Source: Iodidimonas muriae (GTDB lineage Bacteria; Pseudomonadota; Alphaproteobacteria; Sphingomonadales; Rhodothalassiaceae). Taken from it: 64,000 nt of DNA. This document shows, piece after piece, positions 29,907-39,042 of this stretch (the stretch's first letter is position 1; every line of letters begins with the position of its first letter). The notes under the pieces were generated by a model that saw only the letters and a program-made list of their open reading frames with translations, did not search any database and was not told the DNA's origin. The stretch lies in the NCBI RefSeq assembly GCF_014647255.1, contig NZ_BMOV01000010.1, positions 1 through 64,000 of the forward strand, written 5' to 3'. A program made the translations under genes and the position numbers.

Positions 29907-30227
29907 ATGTCGCGCGGGATGAAGAAATACTTGGCATTGCTGGTGATGGCTGTCTTTGTCGCGATTCAGTTCGCCGACATCGCCATTCTTGACGCCGCGC
30001 CGACTAACGGTCTCGAACTGCATTCTCAATCGGATCACGATCAGGACAAGCAAGCCTTTGATGGCTGCGAAATCCATTGTGGGTGCCATGCTCTGCACCA
30101 TATGGCGCCAGCCGGAAACGCCAGCGAGTGTCTCTACGAGGGCCTGACAAAGCCGATACTTTCAGGTGCCTACATCGGCAAAAATTCCCTCGGCCAAGGT
30201 CCGCCGGTCCCGCCTCCCAACGCCTGA
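29907..30227 (+). CDS. small exported Cys/His-rich protein
   Basis: 106 residues from ATG 29907 (ATG 29919 also possible). An N-terminal hydrophobic helix (KKYLALLVMAVFVAIQFADIA) acts as signal peptide or anchor. It is followed by a potential metal site: HSQSDHDQDKQ and then GCEIHCGCHALHHM, with three Cys and several His within 15 residues. Ends in a Pro-rich tail. First gene after the MerR promoter, so it is probably a periplasmic metal binder or sensor helper for the efflux system. I do not recognise a named family. Confidence 0.65.
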   Translation: MSRGMKKYLALLVMAVFVAIQFADIAILDAAPTNGLELHSQSDHDQDKQAFDGCEIHCGCHALHHMAPAGNASECLYEGLTKPILSGAYIGKNSLGQGPPVPPPNA

Positions 30228-30310
30228 ACTCTCCAAGCCCTGAGTCTGTGCGCGAACACGGCGTCGTCGTGCCGCGTGCACCTTGGTAACCGAGACAGAG
30301 AGTTCAATGA

Positions 30311-31573
30311 ATGAAATGCCCAAAACTGGCGCTTTTCGGCGCTGTCATCGCGAGCCTTTGGCTTGCTGAGTCCGCCGTGGCGCAGGAGAGCGCTGCACCG
30401 GACATCGCACTCAGGGAATTTGTTTTTAATGTCCTGAGTGATCATCCGGCCTTGCGTCAGGCCCAGGCCGAATTGGATGCCGCGCGCGCTCAGGCACGCG
30501 GCCAAGCGCAACCGCTCTACAATCCCGAGATTGAGCTCGGCTATGAGAACGCGCTCGACAATTCAAAGTCGGTCGGCCTGTCGCAGACGCTCGATCTCAG
30601 TGGCAAGCGCGGGGCGCGGGCGGGTGTCGCAACCGCCGAGATCACCGCGGCCGAGGCCCGGCTCGCCATCGCCCGCAAAACGCTTCTTGCCGACCTGCTC
30701 GTCGCTCTTTCCGATTTTCAGGCGCGCCGGGAGGGCTTGCGCGTAGCGGACGAGCGTGTGGCGCTCGACGCGGAGTTTCTGGCGCTCGCCGACCGGCGCA
30801 ACCGCGCCGGCGACCTGCCGCAATCGGAGTTGCTCACGGCCCGGCTGACATTGGCCGAGGCACGCGCCGCGGCGAGCACGGCCAGGATCGAATTGTCCCG
30901 AGCCGAGGAGCGCCTGCAGGCGGTCATGGGTGGTGTCCTGCCGCCTCCGCCGCCACTGGCGGGCCTGCCGCCCGAGGCGCCGCCGTCCACTGACGCCGTG
31001 GCGGTCGACGCGCTGCCGGAACTCCGTCTGGCTATGGCGGATGCGGAGGCGGCCCGCTCTTTCATTCGCGTCGCCAAGAGAAACCGCATCCCGGACCCCA
31101 CCATTGGCCTTCGGGTCGGAGAGGAGCGAAGCAGCCTCGATCCGTTCGGGCGGCGAGAGTCGACGACACTGTTCGGCGTCCGGCTCTCGATCCCCCTGCC
31201 CATCCGCAATAGGTTCAGCGCCGAGGTCGACGCCGCCGGCGCCGACCTGGTCGCGGCCGAGCAGAGCTACCGTGACTTGAGACGCAGGGTCGAAGCACGG
31301 CTTGCCGCAAGCCTTCGGCGCTACGAGACGGCGCTCGGCGCTTGGCAAGCCTGGACCGCCCAAGGGGTGGCGCCGCTCGAAGAGCAACGCGCGCTCCTGC
31401 AGCGGCTGTGGCAAGCCGGCGAAATCGGTGCCGTCGATTACATCATTCAACTCAATCAAACCTTCGCAACGGAGAGCGCCGGCGTTGAGCTCAAGGGCCG
31501 TCTCTGGACCACATGGTTCGACTGGCTCGACGCTTCCGCCGCGATCGGCGAATGGGTGGAGAATATCCAATGA
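30311..31573 (+). CDS. czcC: TolC-family outer-membrane efflux protein (CzcC-like)
   Basis: 420 residues with signal peptide (ESAVAQ) and two OEP repeats, each with long helices: DHPALRQAQAELDAARAQARGQAQPLYNPEIELGYEN and SQTLDLSGKRGAR are typical for CzcC. It forms the outer-membrane channel of the tripartite pump with the two genes that follow. Stop overlaps the start of the adaptor gene by 4 nt. Confidence 0.9.
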   Translation: MKCPKLALFGAVIASLWLAESAVAQESAAPDIALREFVFNVLSDHPALRQAQAELDAARAQARGQAQPLYNPEIELGYENALDNSKSVGLSQTLDLSGKRGARAGVATAEITAAEARLAIARKTLLADLLVALSDFQARREGLRVADERVALDAEFLALADRRNRAGDLPQSELLTARLTLAEARAAASTARIELSRAEERLQAVMGGVLPPPPPLAGLPPEAPPSTDAVAVDALPELRLAMADAEAARSFIRVAKRNRIPDPTIGLRVGEERSSLDPFGRRESTTLFGVRLSIPLPIRNRFSAEVDAAGADLVAAEQSYRDLRRRVEARLAASLRRYETALGAWQAWTAQGVAPLEEQRALLQRLWQAGEIGAVDYIIQLNQTFATESAGVELKGRLWTTWFDWLDASAAIGEWVENIQ

Positions 31574-32745
31574 CCAGGAAAATGAAATTGTTCTCAGGCG
31601 GTGCAGCCGTCGTGGTGGCTTTCGTCGGCGCCGCTTTTGCGCTGATCAATCCGTCGCCAAACACAGAGAATGAAGTCACCGCTCCAGCTTCCCAAGAGGC
31701 GGGACACGGGGACGAGCACGAAGAGGGCGGTGTCGTCGAAATGACTGCCGCCGATCGCAAGGCAAAAGGCGTCACCACGGCGCCCGTGGACTTGCGGGTC
31801 CTCACCGACGAAGCCGTTGTACCGGGCGAGGTGACGCTCGATATTTACCGATCAGCGCAGATCGCCCCGAGAATTTCCGCTCAAATTGTCGCCCGGCAGG
31901 CAAGGCTTGGGGACCATGTGACGGCCGGACAAGCGCTTGTCACCTTGTCCAGCGTCGAGATGGCGGATGCGCAAGGAAACCTGATCGTTGCCACGCGCGA
32001 ATGGAGCCGCGTGCGCGAGCTGGGGCGTGAGGTCGTTTCCGAGCGGCGTTATGTGGAAGCGCAGGTGGCTGCCGAGCAGGCACGCGCCAAGCTCCTGGCG
32101 TTCGGCATGACATCGGAGCAGATAGAGGGACTGGTCAAAATCGGTGACGCTTCGAAAGCGACCGGAATGTTTGATCTTCTGGCACCTCAGGACGGTACGG
32201 TCGTCAAGGACGATTTCGTTGTCGGCGAAGTCGTGGAGGCGGGCCGCGTTCTGTTTCAGATCACGAATGAAAGCCGGGTGTGGGTGCAAGCCCAGCTTAC
32301 GCCCGAGCAGGCTGCTCATGCCGAGGTCGGCTCGTCTGTCCGTATTCTGATTGACAAGGACCACGTGGTCGGCGGCCGGATCGTTCAGATCCACCACAGG
32401 CTTGACGAAACGACGCGGACCTTGCCAGTCCGTATCGAGGTCGACAATGCGGGCGACGAACTCCATCCCGGCCAATATGTCAGCGTCGCGCTTGGAGTCG
32501 GTGACGGCAAGCAAGCGCTCGCCGTACCGGAGGCGGCTGTCACGCTCATGGACGGAAATCCGACCGTCTTCAAAGTCGAGGGCGACGAACTTCACCCGAC
32601 GGCGATCAAGACCGGTGTGACGCGCGGCGGCTGGGTTGAGGTCGCGGCCGGTCTGAGCGCGGGCGATGAAATCGCGACGACTGAGGTCTTTCTCCTCAAG
32701 TCGCTCATTCAGAAATCCCAGATGGGCGAAGGCCACGGGCACTGA
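31570..32745 (+). CDS. czcB: RND efflux periplasmic adaptor (CzcB-like)
   Basis: 391-residue membrane-fusion protein: N-terminal anchor helix, acidic/His linker (AGHGDEHEEGG) that may touch metal, lipoyl/barrel-sandwich halves around PRISAQIVARQARLGDHVTAGQ and LLAPQDGTVVKDDFVVGEVVEAG, short hairpin, and a C-terminal membrane-proximal domain. His residues at the extreme C-terminus (GEGHGH). ATG 31570 overlaps the previous stop. Confidence 0.92.
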   Translation: MTRKMKLFSGGAAVVVAFVGAAFALINPSPNTENEVTAPASQEAGHGDEHEEGGVVEMTAADRKAKGVTTAPVDLRVLTDEAVVPGEVTLDIYRSAQIAPRISAQIVARQARLGDHVTAGQALVTLSSVEMADAQGNLIVATREWSRVRELGREVVSERRYVEAQVAAEQARAKLLAFGMTSEQIEGLVKIGDASKATGMFDLLAPQDGTVVKDDFVVGEVVEAGRVLFQITNESRVWVQAQLTPEQAAHAEVGSSVRILIDKDHVVGGRIVQIHHRLDETTRTLPVRIEVDNAGDELHPGQYVSVALGVGDGKQALAVPEAAVTLMDGNPTVFKVEGDELHPTAIKTGVTRGGWVEVAAGLSAGDEIATTEVFLLKSLIQKSQMGEGHGH

Positions 32746-32756
32746 GGAGACAGATC

Positions 32757-35700
32757 ATGTTGAACAAGCTCGTTGAACTTTCGCTTCAATACAAGTTTCT
32801 TGTAATCATCGTTTTTCTGGTGATTGGCTTTCTCGGCTGGCGGGCGGTGACGACGGTTCCCATCGACGCCTTTCCGGATGTGACCCCGGTCCAGGTGAAT
32901 ATCTACACGGAGTCGCCCGGCCTCGCCGCAGAAGATGTCGAGCAACTTCTCACATTTCCCGTGGAATCGGCCATGGCGGGCCTGCCCGATGTCGACCAGA
33001 TCCGCTCCGTCAGCCTGTTCGGCCTGTCTTATGTCTCGGTCTATTTTGAAGACGATGTGGACATTTACTTTGCGCGCCGCCTGGTTATGGAACGCTTGGC
33101 GGAAGTCCGCGACCGCATTCCCGAGGGCTACGGCACGCCGGAGATGGGACCGAATTCCTCCGGACTCGGACAAGTCTTCTGGTACACGCTTGAGCGCGCC
33201 GACGAACAACTCGCGGGCGATATCACCGACATGGACCTGCGCACACTGCAGGACTGGTCGATTCGTCTCATCTTGAGGACGGCGCCGGGCGTCGACGACG
33301 TGATGTCCTGGGGTGGCCAGGAACGGCAATACCAGGTCCAGATCGACCCGCTGAAGCTCATTAAATACAAGCTCGGCTACCGCGATGTGATGGAGGCGAT
33401 CGAGGCCAACAACCGTCAGGTCGGGGGGCAATATATCGATCAGGGGCCAGAGCAGTTTTTGGTCCGGGGCCTCGGTCTCGTCGACGGTGAGCGCGATATC
33501 GGCACCATTATCCTCAAGGTCGAGGACGGCACGCCGGTCTATTTGCGGGACGTGGCGACGGTCGTACAGGCGCCGTCGCTGCGCTTCGGCGCGGTGACGC
33601 GCGACGGTAAGGAGGTCGTCCTCGGCATGGCCTTGTCGCGCATGGGTGAGAACGCCAAGAACGTGGTCGATGCTGTCAAGGAGAAGCTTTCCGTGGCCGA
33701 ACAGGCCTTGCCTGACGGCGTCACGCTGAAGCCGATCTACGATCGCACAGAACTGGTGGAAAAGGCCGTCTCAACGGCGGAACGGGCTCTTATCGAAGGC
33801 TCGATCCTGGTCGCCATTGTGCTCTTCCTGTTCCTTGGCGAGCTTCGCTCGGCGTTTGTGGTCATCGCCGCCCTGCCGCTGGCCATGCTGATCGCCTTCA
33901 TCTGCATGGAGCAGGCGGGCTTGTCCGCCAATCTGATGTCGCTGGCGGGGCTCGCCATCGGCATCGGCATGATGGTCGATGGCGCCGTGGTCATGGTCGA
34001 GAATTCCTTCCGGATCATGGCGGAGCGCCGGTCGCACGGCGAGGAGGTCAAGCGAACGGCGGCGGTCCTGGCGGCCGCGCGGGAAGTGGCCAACCCGATC
34101 GCCTTCGCCATCCTGATTATCATCGTCGTGTTCCTGCCGCTCTTCAGCCTCGAAGGCCTCGAAGGCAAGCTCTTCAAGCCGATGGCCTTCAACATCAGCT
34201 TCGCCATGGCGGGCTCGCTGCTGCTGACGCTGACGATCATTCCGGTTCTGGCCGCCTTGATCCTGAAGCCCAAGGAAGAACGGGATACGATGCTCGTGCG
34301 CTGGATCAAGCGGGGCTATCTGCCCCTTCTCGCCTGGTCGCTCGCCAATAAGAGGAAGGTCGTGATCACCGCAGGAGCCTTGCTGATCGGCAGCCTCGCG
34401 CTGTTTCCCTTTCTCGGGAAAGAGTTCATGCCGACGCTTCAGGAAGGCGCGATCATGTGGCGGGTGACCTCGATTCCGTCGACCTCGCTCGACCAGTCGA
34501 TCAAGATTTCCAAGGACATCGAGGCGGCGCTGTCGGACTTCCCCGAAGTCGAGACCACGCTCGCCATGATCGGCCGGGCCGAGAAGGGTGAGACCGCCGA
34601 CGTCAACTACATGGAGATCTACACCGCCCTGAAGCCGAAGGGGGAATGGAAGTCGGGCCGCTCGATTGAGGGGCTGGCGGACGCCATGCGCGAGAAGCTG
34701 GAAGAGGTCGTTCCCACCGCCGTCATCGCCTTCACCCAGCCCATCCAGATGCGGGTGGAAGAACTGATCTCAGGGGTGCGCGCCACCTTGGCGGCGAAAC
34801 TCTACGGCGAAGACCTGGCCGAACTCGACCGCTTGAGCCAACAGATCAAGAACACAATCGCCTCTGTCCCCGGTGTGGCCGATCTGTCGCTCGAAGCCAA
34901 TCTCGGCAAGCCGCAGGTGCGGATTCAAGTAGACCGGGAGCAACTCGCCCGCTATGGCCTGAACGCTGACGACGTTCTGACCATCGTCCGCACCGGAATC
35001 GGCAACGAGCCGGTTTCGACACTGATCGACGGCGTCAGACGATTCGACATCACGGCCCGGCTTCAGGACTCCTCGAAAATCTCGGTCGAGGCGATCAAGG
35101 CGATCCCGCTCAGCACGGCCGACGGGGCAATCATTCCGTTGAGCCGTGTCGCGGACGTATCAGTCGCGGAAGGCTATTCCTTCATTCGGCGCGAGCAATT
35201 GCAGCGTTATGCGGTGATCCAGATGGATGTCCGCGGACGCGACGTGGATGGCTTCGTTCAGGATGCAAACCGGGCAATCCAGCAGAATGTGGAATTGCCG
35301 CCCGGCTATTGGATCGAATGGGGCGGCGCATTCGAGAACCAGCAGCGCGCGCTCACGCGCCTTTCAATCATCGTACCGCTGACGATTTTTTTCATCTTCG
35401 TCCTTCTGTACACCGCGTTCAACTCGATCCGCCACGCAACGCTGATCATCGCCAATGTGCCGTTCGCCACTATCGGCGGACTGATCGGGCTCGCCATCAC
35501 CGGGCAATATCTGTCGGTGCCGTCGGCGATCGGCTTCATCGCGGTCTTCGGTGTCGCCATGCTCAACGGCATTGTCCTCGTCGAATTCATCAATGGATTG
35601 CGCGAAAAGGGACTAAGCGTCGGGGAAGCCGTACGACGCGGAACGGAACTCAGGCTCCGCCCGGTGCTGATGACGGCGAGCGTCGCAATCCTCGGCCTGA

Positions 35701-35888
35701 TCCCCATGCTGCTGTCGTCTGGTGTCGGTGCCGAAACCCAGCGGCCGCTTGCCACCGTCGTGGTCGGTGGGCTGATCACGTCGACTCTGCTGACGCTCGT
35801 CCTTCTCCCCGTCATCTATGAGTGGATGGAGACGCGCGTAGCGCGATCCGTGGAAACCGCCCGACAGCTCGAACCGCAGGAGGTCTGA
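32757..35888 (+). CDS. czcA: heavy-metal RND efflux pump (CzcA/CusA-type)
   Basis: 1043-residue proton-driven pump with 12 membrane helices and two large periplasmic loops. N-terminus LQYKFLVIIVFLVIGFLGWRAV and PIDAFPDVTPVQVNIYTESPGLAAEDVEQLLTFPVE are typical of HME-RND proteins. In helix IV the relay residues Asp408 and Glu415 (MVDGAVVMVEN) are present, but the position equal to CzcA Asp402 is Gly. That layout is nearer to monovalent-metal CusA pumps, so metal specificity is uncertain. Between the adaptor and a PII-like gene one nucleotide downstream. Confidence 0.93.
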   Translation: MLNKLVELSLQYKFLVIIVFLVIGFLGWRAVTTVPIDAFPDVTPVQVNIYTESPGLAAEDVEQLLTFPVESAMAGLPDVDQIRSVSLFGLSYVSVYFEDDVDIYFARRLVMERLAEVRDRIPEGYGTPEMGPNSSGLGQVFWYTLERADEQLAGDITDMDLRTLQDWSIRLILRTAPGVDDVMSWGGQERQYQVQIDPLKLIKYKLGYRDVMEAIEANNRQVGGQYIDQGPEQFLVRGLGLVDGERDIGTIILKVEDGTPVYLRDVATVVQAPSLRFGAVTRDGKEVVLGMALSRMGENAKNVVDAVKEKLSVAEQALPDGVTLKPIYDRTELVEKAVSTAERALIEGSILVAIVLFLFLGELRSAFVVIAALPLAMLIAFICMEQAGLSANLMSLAGLAIGIGMMVDGAVVMVENSFRIMAERRSHGEEVKRTAAVLAAAREVANPIAFAILIIIVVFLPLFSLEGLEGKLFKPMAFNISFAMAGSLLLTLTIIPVLAALILKPKEERDTMLVRWIKRGYLPLLAWSLANKRKVVITAGALLIGSLALFPFLGKEFMPTLQEGAIMWRVTSIPSTSLDQSIKISKDIEAALSDFPEVETTLAMIGRAEKGETADVNYMEIYTALKPKGEWKSGRSIEGLADAMREKLEEVVPTAVIAFTQPIQMRVEELISGVRATLAAKLYGEDLAELDRLSQQIKNTIASVPGVADLSLEANLGKPQVRIQVDREQLARYGLNADDVLTIVRTGIGNEPVSTLIDGVRRFDITARLQDSSKISVEAIKAIPLSTADGAIIPLSRVADVSVAEGYSFIRREQLQRYAVIQMDVRGRDVDGFVQDANRAIQQNVELPPGYWIEWGGAFENQQRALTRLSIIVPLTIFFIFVLLYTAFNSIRHATLIIANVPFATIGGLIGLAITGQYLSVPSAIGFIAVFGVAMLNGIVLVEFINGLREKGLSVGEAVRRGTELRLRPVLMTASVAILGLIPMLLSSGVGAETQRPLATVVVGGLITSTLLTLVLLPVIYEWMETRVARSVETARQLEPQEV

Positions 35889-35889
35889 C

Positions 35890-36216
35890 ATGAAGGAAGT
35901 CAAAGCGTTCATTCACCGTAATCGGATCGCCGACGTTGTTCATGCCCTCAAGACGGCGGGGTTCCGGAACATTTCCGTGATCGACGTCAAGGGCATGCTG
36001 AAGGCCCTCGATTCCCAGGAACGGCAATATTCGATCGAGATCGGAGAAAAGGTCATCACGGAGGTGAAGCTGGAACTCGTCTGCGAAGCTGATCAGGTCG
36101 ATCAGGCCATAGCGCTTATTCGAAAAAATGGGCGCACAGGCCAACCAGACGCTGGCTGGATTTATGTAAGCGGAATCGACGCGTCCTATCGCATCGATGA
36201 TGGAAACGCATCCTGA
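35890..36216 (+). CDS. PII-like protein of the metal-efflux operon
   Basis: 108 residues with a PII/CutA-like alternating strand-helix pattern: EVKAFIHRNRIADVVHALKTAGFRNISVIDVKGML at the start and ITEVKLELVCEADQVDQAIALIRKNGRTGQPDAGWIYV near the end. The latter resembles the PII C-terminal region but the uridylylation T-loop Tyr context is absent. Such proteins are found next to RND metal pumps and are assumed to sense a small ligand or metal. Starts 1 nt after the pump gene and ends overlapping the ATPase start by 1 nt. Confidence 0.85.
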   Translation: MKEVKAFIHRNRIADVVHALKTAGFRNISVIDVKGMLKALDSQERQYSIEIGEKVITEVKLELVCEADQVDQAIALIRKNGRTGQPDAGWIYVSGIDASYRIDDGNAS

Positions 36217-38420
36217 TGGCGCCCGCAGTTGAAACAGCTCGGCTGACCTTCAAAGTCAAGGGGCTGGATTGTGTCGAGGAAGTGGCGGTGCTCCGTCGCG
36301 AGCTTGGCCCGCTTGTCGGCGGCGCGGACAAGCTCGCATTCGACGTTTTGAACGGCCGCATGACAGTGCTCGCCGAAGCTCCGCCGGTCTCCGCCGAGGA
36401 TATCCGGCGAGCCGTCCGTCAGACGGGCATGAACGCGATCGAATGGCGCGTCGGCGAGAAAAGCGCGCGTGATGAGAGCGATCGGCGCCGCCGTCAGCAA
36501 GTCTGGTTCACGAGCCTCAGCGGACTGCTCGTCGCGACGGGTTTCGTTATTCACATTTGGCTCGCGGGCGGTTTCAACGAAGCTATTCGGCTTTTCGCCG
36601 GTCACGACGGAGAAGCCTTGCCTTTGCCCGAGATGGCGGCCTATGCGCTCGCCATCGCCTTTGGCATCCGCTTCGTTATCGTCAAGGCCTGGTACGCAGC
36701 GCGCGGGCTACGGCCTGACATGAACCTCTTGATGACGGTCGCCATCGCCGGCGCCATCGTCATCGGCGAGTGGTTCGAGGCAGCGACGGTTGCGTTTCTC
36801 TTTGCGCTGTCGTTGACGCTGGAAAGCTGGAGCGTCGGACGGGCGCGCCGTGCCATTGCCGCTCTTGTCGATCTTTCTCCGCCCATGGTGCGTCTCCTGC
36901 GCGCAGACGGATCGGAAACGGACGTGCCGGTGGCCGAGGTCAATCCGGGCGACCGCTTCATCGTTCCGGCGGGCGAGCGCATCGGTTTGGACGGGCGGGT
37001 CGTTGCCGGTGCCAGCACCGTAAATCAAGCACCCATCACCGGCGAAAGTGTGCCGGTTGAAAAGGCGATCGGCGCGGAGGTCTTCGCGGGCACGATCAAC
37101 GGTGACGGAACGCTCGCAGTGGAAGCCACCAAAGCGGCCGGGAACACCATGCTGTCGCGCATCATCCGCATGGTCGAGGAGGCTCATGGCCGCCGGGCCG
37201 CCGCAGAACAATGGGTCGAAAAGTTCGCCCGCGTCTATACGCCGGCGGTCATGGCTCTCGCACTCCTCGTCTTCCTGGTGCCGCCACTGGCCTTCGGCGG
37301 AGCGTGGGACGACTGGTTCTATCGCGCCCTTGTCCTCCTCGTGATCGCCTGCCCGTGCGCATTGGTGATCTCGACACCCGTTTCCATCGTCGCGGCACTC
37401 GCGTCATCGGCCCGCGCTGGCGTGCTGGTCAAGGGCGGCGCCTATATCGAGCTTCCCGCGCGCCTTAAGGCAATCGCCATGGACAAGACCGGAACGATCA
37501 CGCGGGCCGAGCCCGTCGTGGCGCAGGTCATCCCGCTCGGAGACCACACCGAGACTGAGTTGGTGGCGCGCGCCGCAGCGCTTGAGGCGCGGTCCACGCA
37601 TCCTCTTGCGCGGGCAATACTGGACCATGCGGATCATCGGGGAATCACACCTGCGCCAGCGGACGACGTACAAGTCCTCAAGGGAAAGGGGCTGACCGGC
37701 ACCTTCGATGGCGAACCGTTCTGGCTCGGCTCCCACCGCTACGTCGTCGAGCGCGGTCAGGATACGCCCGAGACCGCAAAACGGGTGGAAGCGTTGGAAG
37801 CAGACGGCAAAACGGTCATCGCCGTCGGTAACCCGCGTCACGTCTGCGGCCTCATCGCGGTCGCGGATACGGTTCGGCCAGAAGCGCGCGAAATCGTGGA
37901 ACAACTGCACGCTGCCGGCATCACGCATGTGGTCATGCTGACCGGCGACAACCGTGTCACGGCCAGCGCAATCGCCCGCGATCTTGGCATCGACGAGGTG
38001 CATGCCGAATTGCTGCCGGATGACAAGGTCAAGAAAATCGAAGAGCTTGTCGCACGCTACGGCACGGTCGCCATGGTCGGCGATGGTGTCAACGACGCAC
38101 CGGCACTGGCGCGCGCCAACCTTGGCATCGCCATGGGCGCGATCGGCTCCGATGCAGCGATCGAGACCGCCGACGTCGCTCTCATGACCGACGACATCTC
38201 GAAACTGCCCTGGCTTATCCGCCATTCGCGGCGCACGCTCGCCATCATCCGGCAGAACATCGTCTTCTCGCTCGGAGTCAAAGCGATCTTCGTCGTGCTC
38301 ACCTTCGCCGGCTACGCAACGCTCTGGGGCGCGATCGCTGCCGATATCGGCGCCTCGCTGCTCGTCGTCGCGAATGCGCTGCGTATCATGGTCGATGAGG
38401 GTAATATTTCAGTATTGTGA
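36216..38420 (+). CDS. P1B-type heavy-metal-translocating ATPase (Zn/Cd/Pb type)
   Basis: 734-residue ATP-driven metal exporter. Order: N-terminal HMA domain, eight membrane helices, actuator domain (ITGESVPVEK), CPC metal site in the sixth helix (ACPCALVISTP, near residue 379), phosphorylation site DKTGT at about 423, HP (STHPLA) near 460, GDGVNDAPAL near 621. The HMA loop reads GLDCVEE, so the usual CxxC is replaced by CxxE. CPC with the C-terminal TLW...AADIGASLLVVANALR fits the Zn/Cd/Pb (ZntA) group. Overlaps the PII-like stop by 1 nt. Confidence 0.92.
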   Translation: MAPAVETARLTFKVKGLDCVEEVAVLRRELGPLVGGADKLAFDVLNGRMTVLAEAPPVSAEDIRRAVRQTGMNAIEWRVGEKSARDESDRRRRQQVWFTSLSGLLVATGFVIHIWLAGGFNEAIRLFAGHDGEALPLPEMAAYALAIAFGIRFVIVKAWYAARGLRPDMNLLMTVAIAGAIVIGEWFEAATVAFLFALSLTLESWSVGRARRAIAALVDLSPPMVRLLRADGSETDVPVAEVNPGDRFIVPAGERIGLDGRVVAGASTVNQAPITGESVPVEKAIGAEVFAGTINGDGTLAVEATKAAGNTMLSRIIRMVEEAHGRRAAAEQWVEKFARVYTPAVMALALLVFLVPPLAFGGAWDDWFYRALVLLVIACPCALVISTPVSIVAALASSARAGVLVKGGAYIELPARLKAIAMDKTGTITRAEPVVAQVIPLGDHTETELVARAAALEARSTHPLARAILDHADHRGITPAPADDVQVLKGKGLTGTFDGEPFWLGSHRYVVERGQDTPETAKRVEALEADGKTVIAVGNPRHVCGLIAVADTVRPEAREIVEQLHAAGITHVVMLTGDNRVTASAIARDLGIDEVHAELLPDDKVKKIEELVARYGTVAMVGDGVNDAPALARANLGIAMGAIGSDAAIETADVALMTDDISKLPWLIRHSRRTLAIIRQNIVFSLGVKAIFVVLTFAGYATLWGAIAADIGASLLVVANALRIMVDEGNISVL

Positions 38421-38443
38421 AGCGATGGACGGAGGGTGGAAAG

Positions 38444-38572
38444 ATGGAGATGATGAGCGGCATGGCAGGCATGGGCTGGGGCATGGGCGTGCTGTGGCTC
38501 CTGGTTGTGGTCCTTCTCGTCCTCGGCGTCGCGGCGCTCGTGAAATACCTTTTCTTCTCAGGCCGCAAATGA
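38444..38572 (+). CDS. 42-residue Met/Gly-rich single-pass membrane protein
   Basis: Starts MEMMSGMAGMGWGMGVLW, then one hydrophobic helix (LLVVVLLVLGVAALV) and a short basic end KYLFFSGRK. A good ribosome site (GGAGGG, 38431-38436) precedes ATG 38444, 23 nt after the ATPase stop. Eight Met residues on the N-terminal side could contact soft metals. Similar tiny membrane proteins are common at the ends of metal or copper operons; no function is established here. Confidence 0.65.
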   Translation: MEMMSGMAGMGWGMGVLWLLVVVLLVLGVAALVKYLFFSGRK

Positions 38573-38658
38573 GGCCGAGGAGGAGCGTAAAAATTTGATG
38601 GGGCCGCGGTGAACCTGCTCGCGGCGCGGGATGGTGGCACCCCAAGAGACTGCCGCGC

Positions 38659-39042
38659 TCACTCCCCGAACACCATGTCCACCTGCTCCGCCCACGGCAC
38701 CAGCGCTGCGGCGGCGAGCTTGTCGATCGGCACTGCACACGGCTGGCGATGGACGAGGAGTCGATCGAGGACGGCGGGGGAGAGGAAAGCGAGGCGCAGG
38801 AGGCGACTGACATAGGGAACCGTGACGTGCTCGGCTTCAGCGATATCTCGCAAGGTAGCGGCCTCGCCGCTTTCCAGGCGCCGGCGCCAGTCCCAGGCGC
38901 GGGCGAGGGCGCGCAAGGTGCGCGGGTCCTGGTTTTGCCCGTCGGTGTTTTCGATATCGGCCGGCGGGAGGATGCGCGGCCGGCCGTTGCGCTTGCGGAG
39001 CGTCAGCGGGATGACGATGCGGATGGTGGCGGGTGTGGTCAT
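38659..39042 (-). CDS. small HTH protein of the recombinase operon
   Basis: 127 residues. The helix-turn-helix lies in ATLRDIAEAEHVTVPYVSRLLRLAFLSP (about residues 62-90). The N-terminus (IRIVIPLTLRKRNGRPRILPP) is basic. It starts inside the recombinase stop (4-nt overlap) and is the last of four overlapping genes. In related elements a protein like this accompanies DUF2924 and a serine recombinase; it may direct DNA binding or regulate the recombinase. Confidence 0.75.
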   Translation of the reverse strand: MTTPATIRIVIPLTLRKRNGRPRILPPADIENTDGQNQDPRTLRALARAWDWRRRLESGEAATLRDIAEAEHVTVPYVSRLLRLAFLSPAVLDRLLVHRQPCAVPIDKLAAAALVPWAEQVDMVFGE

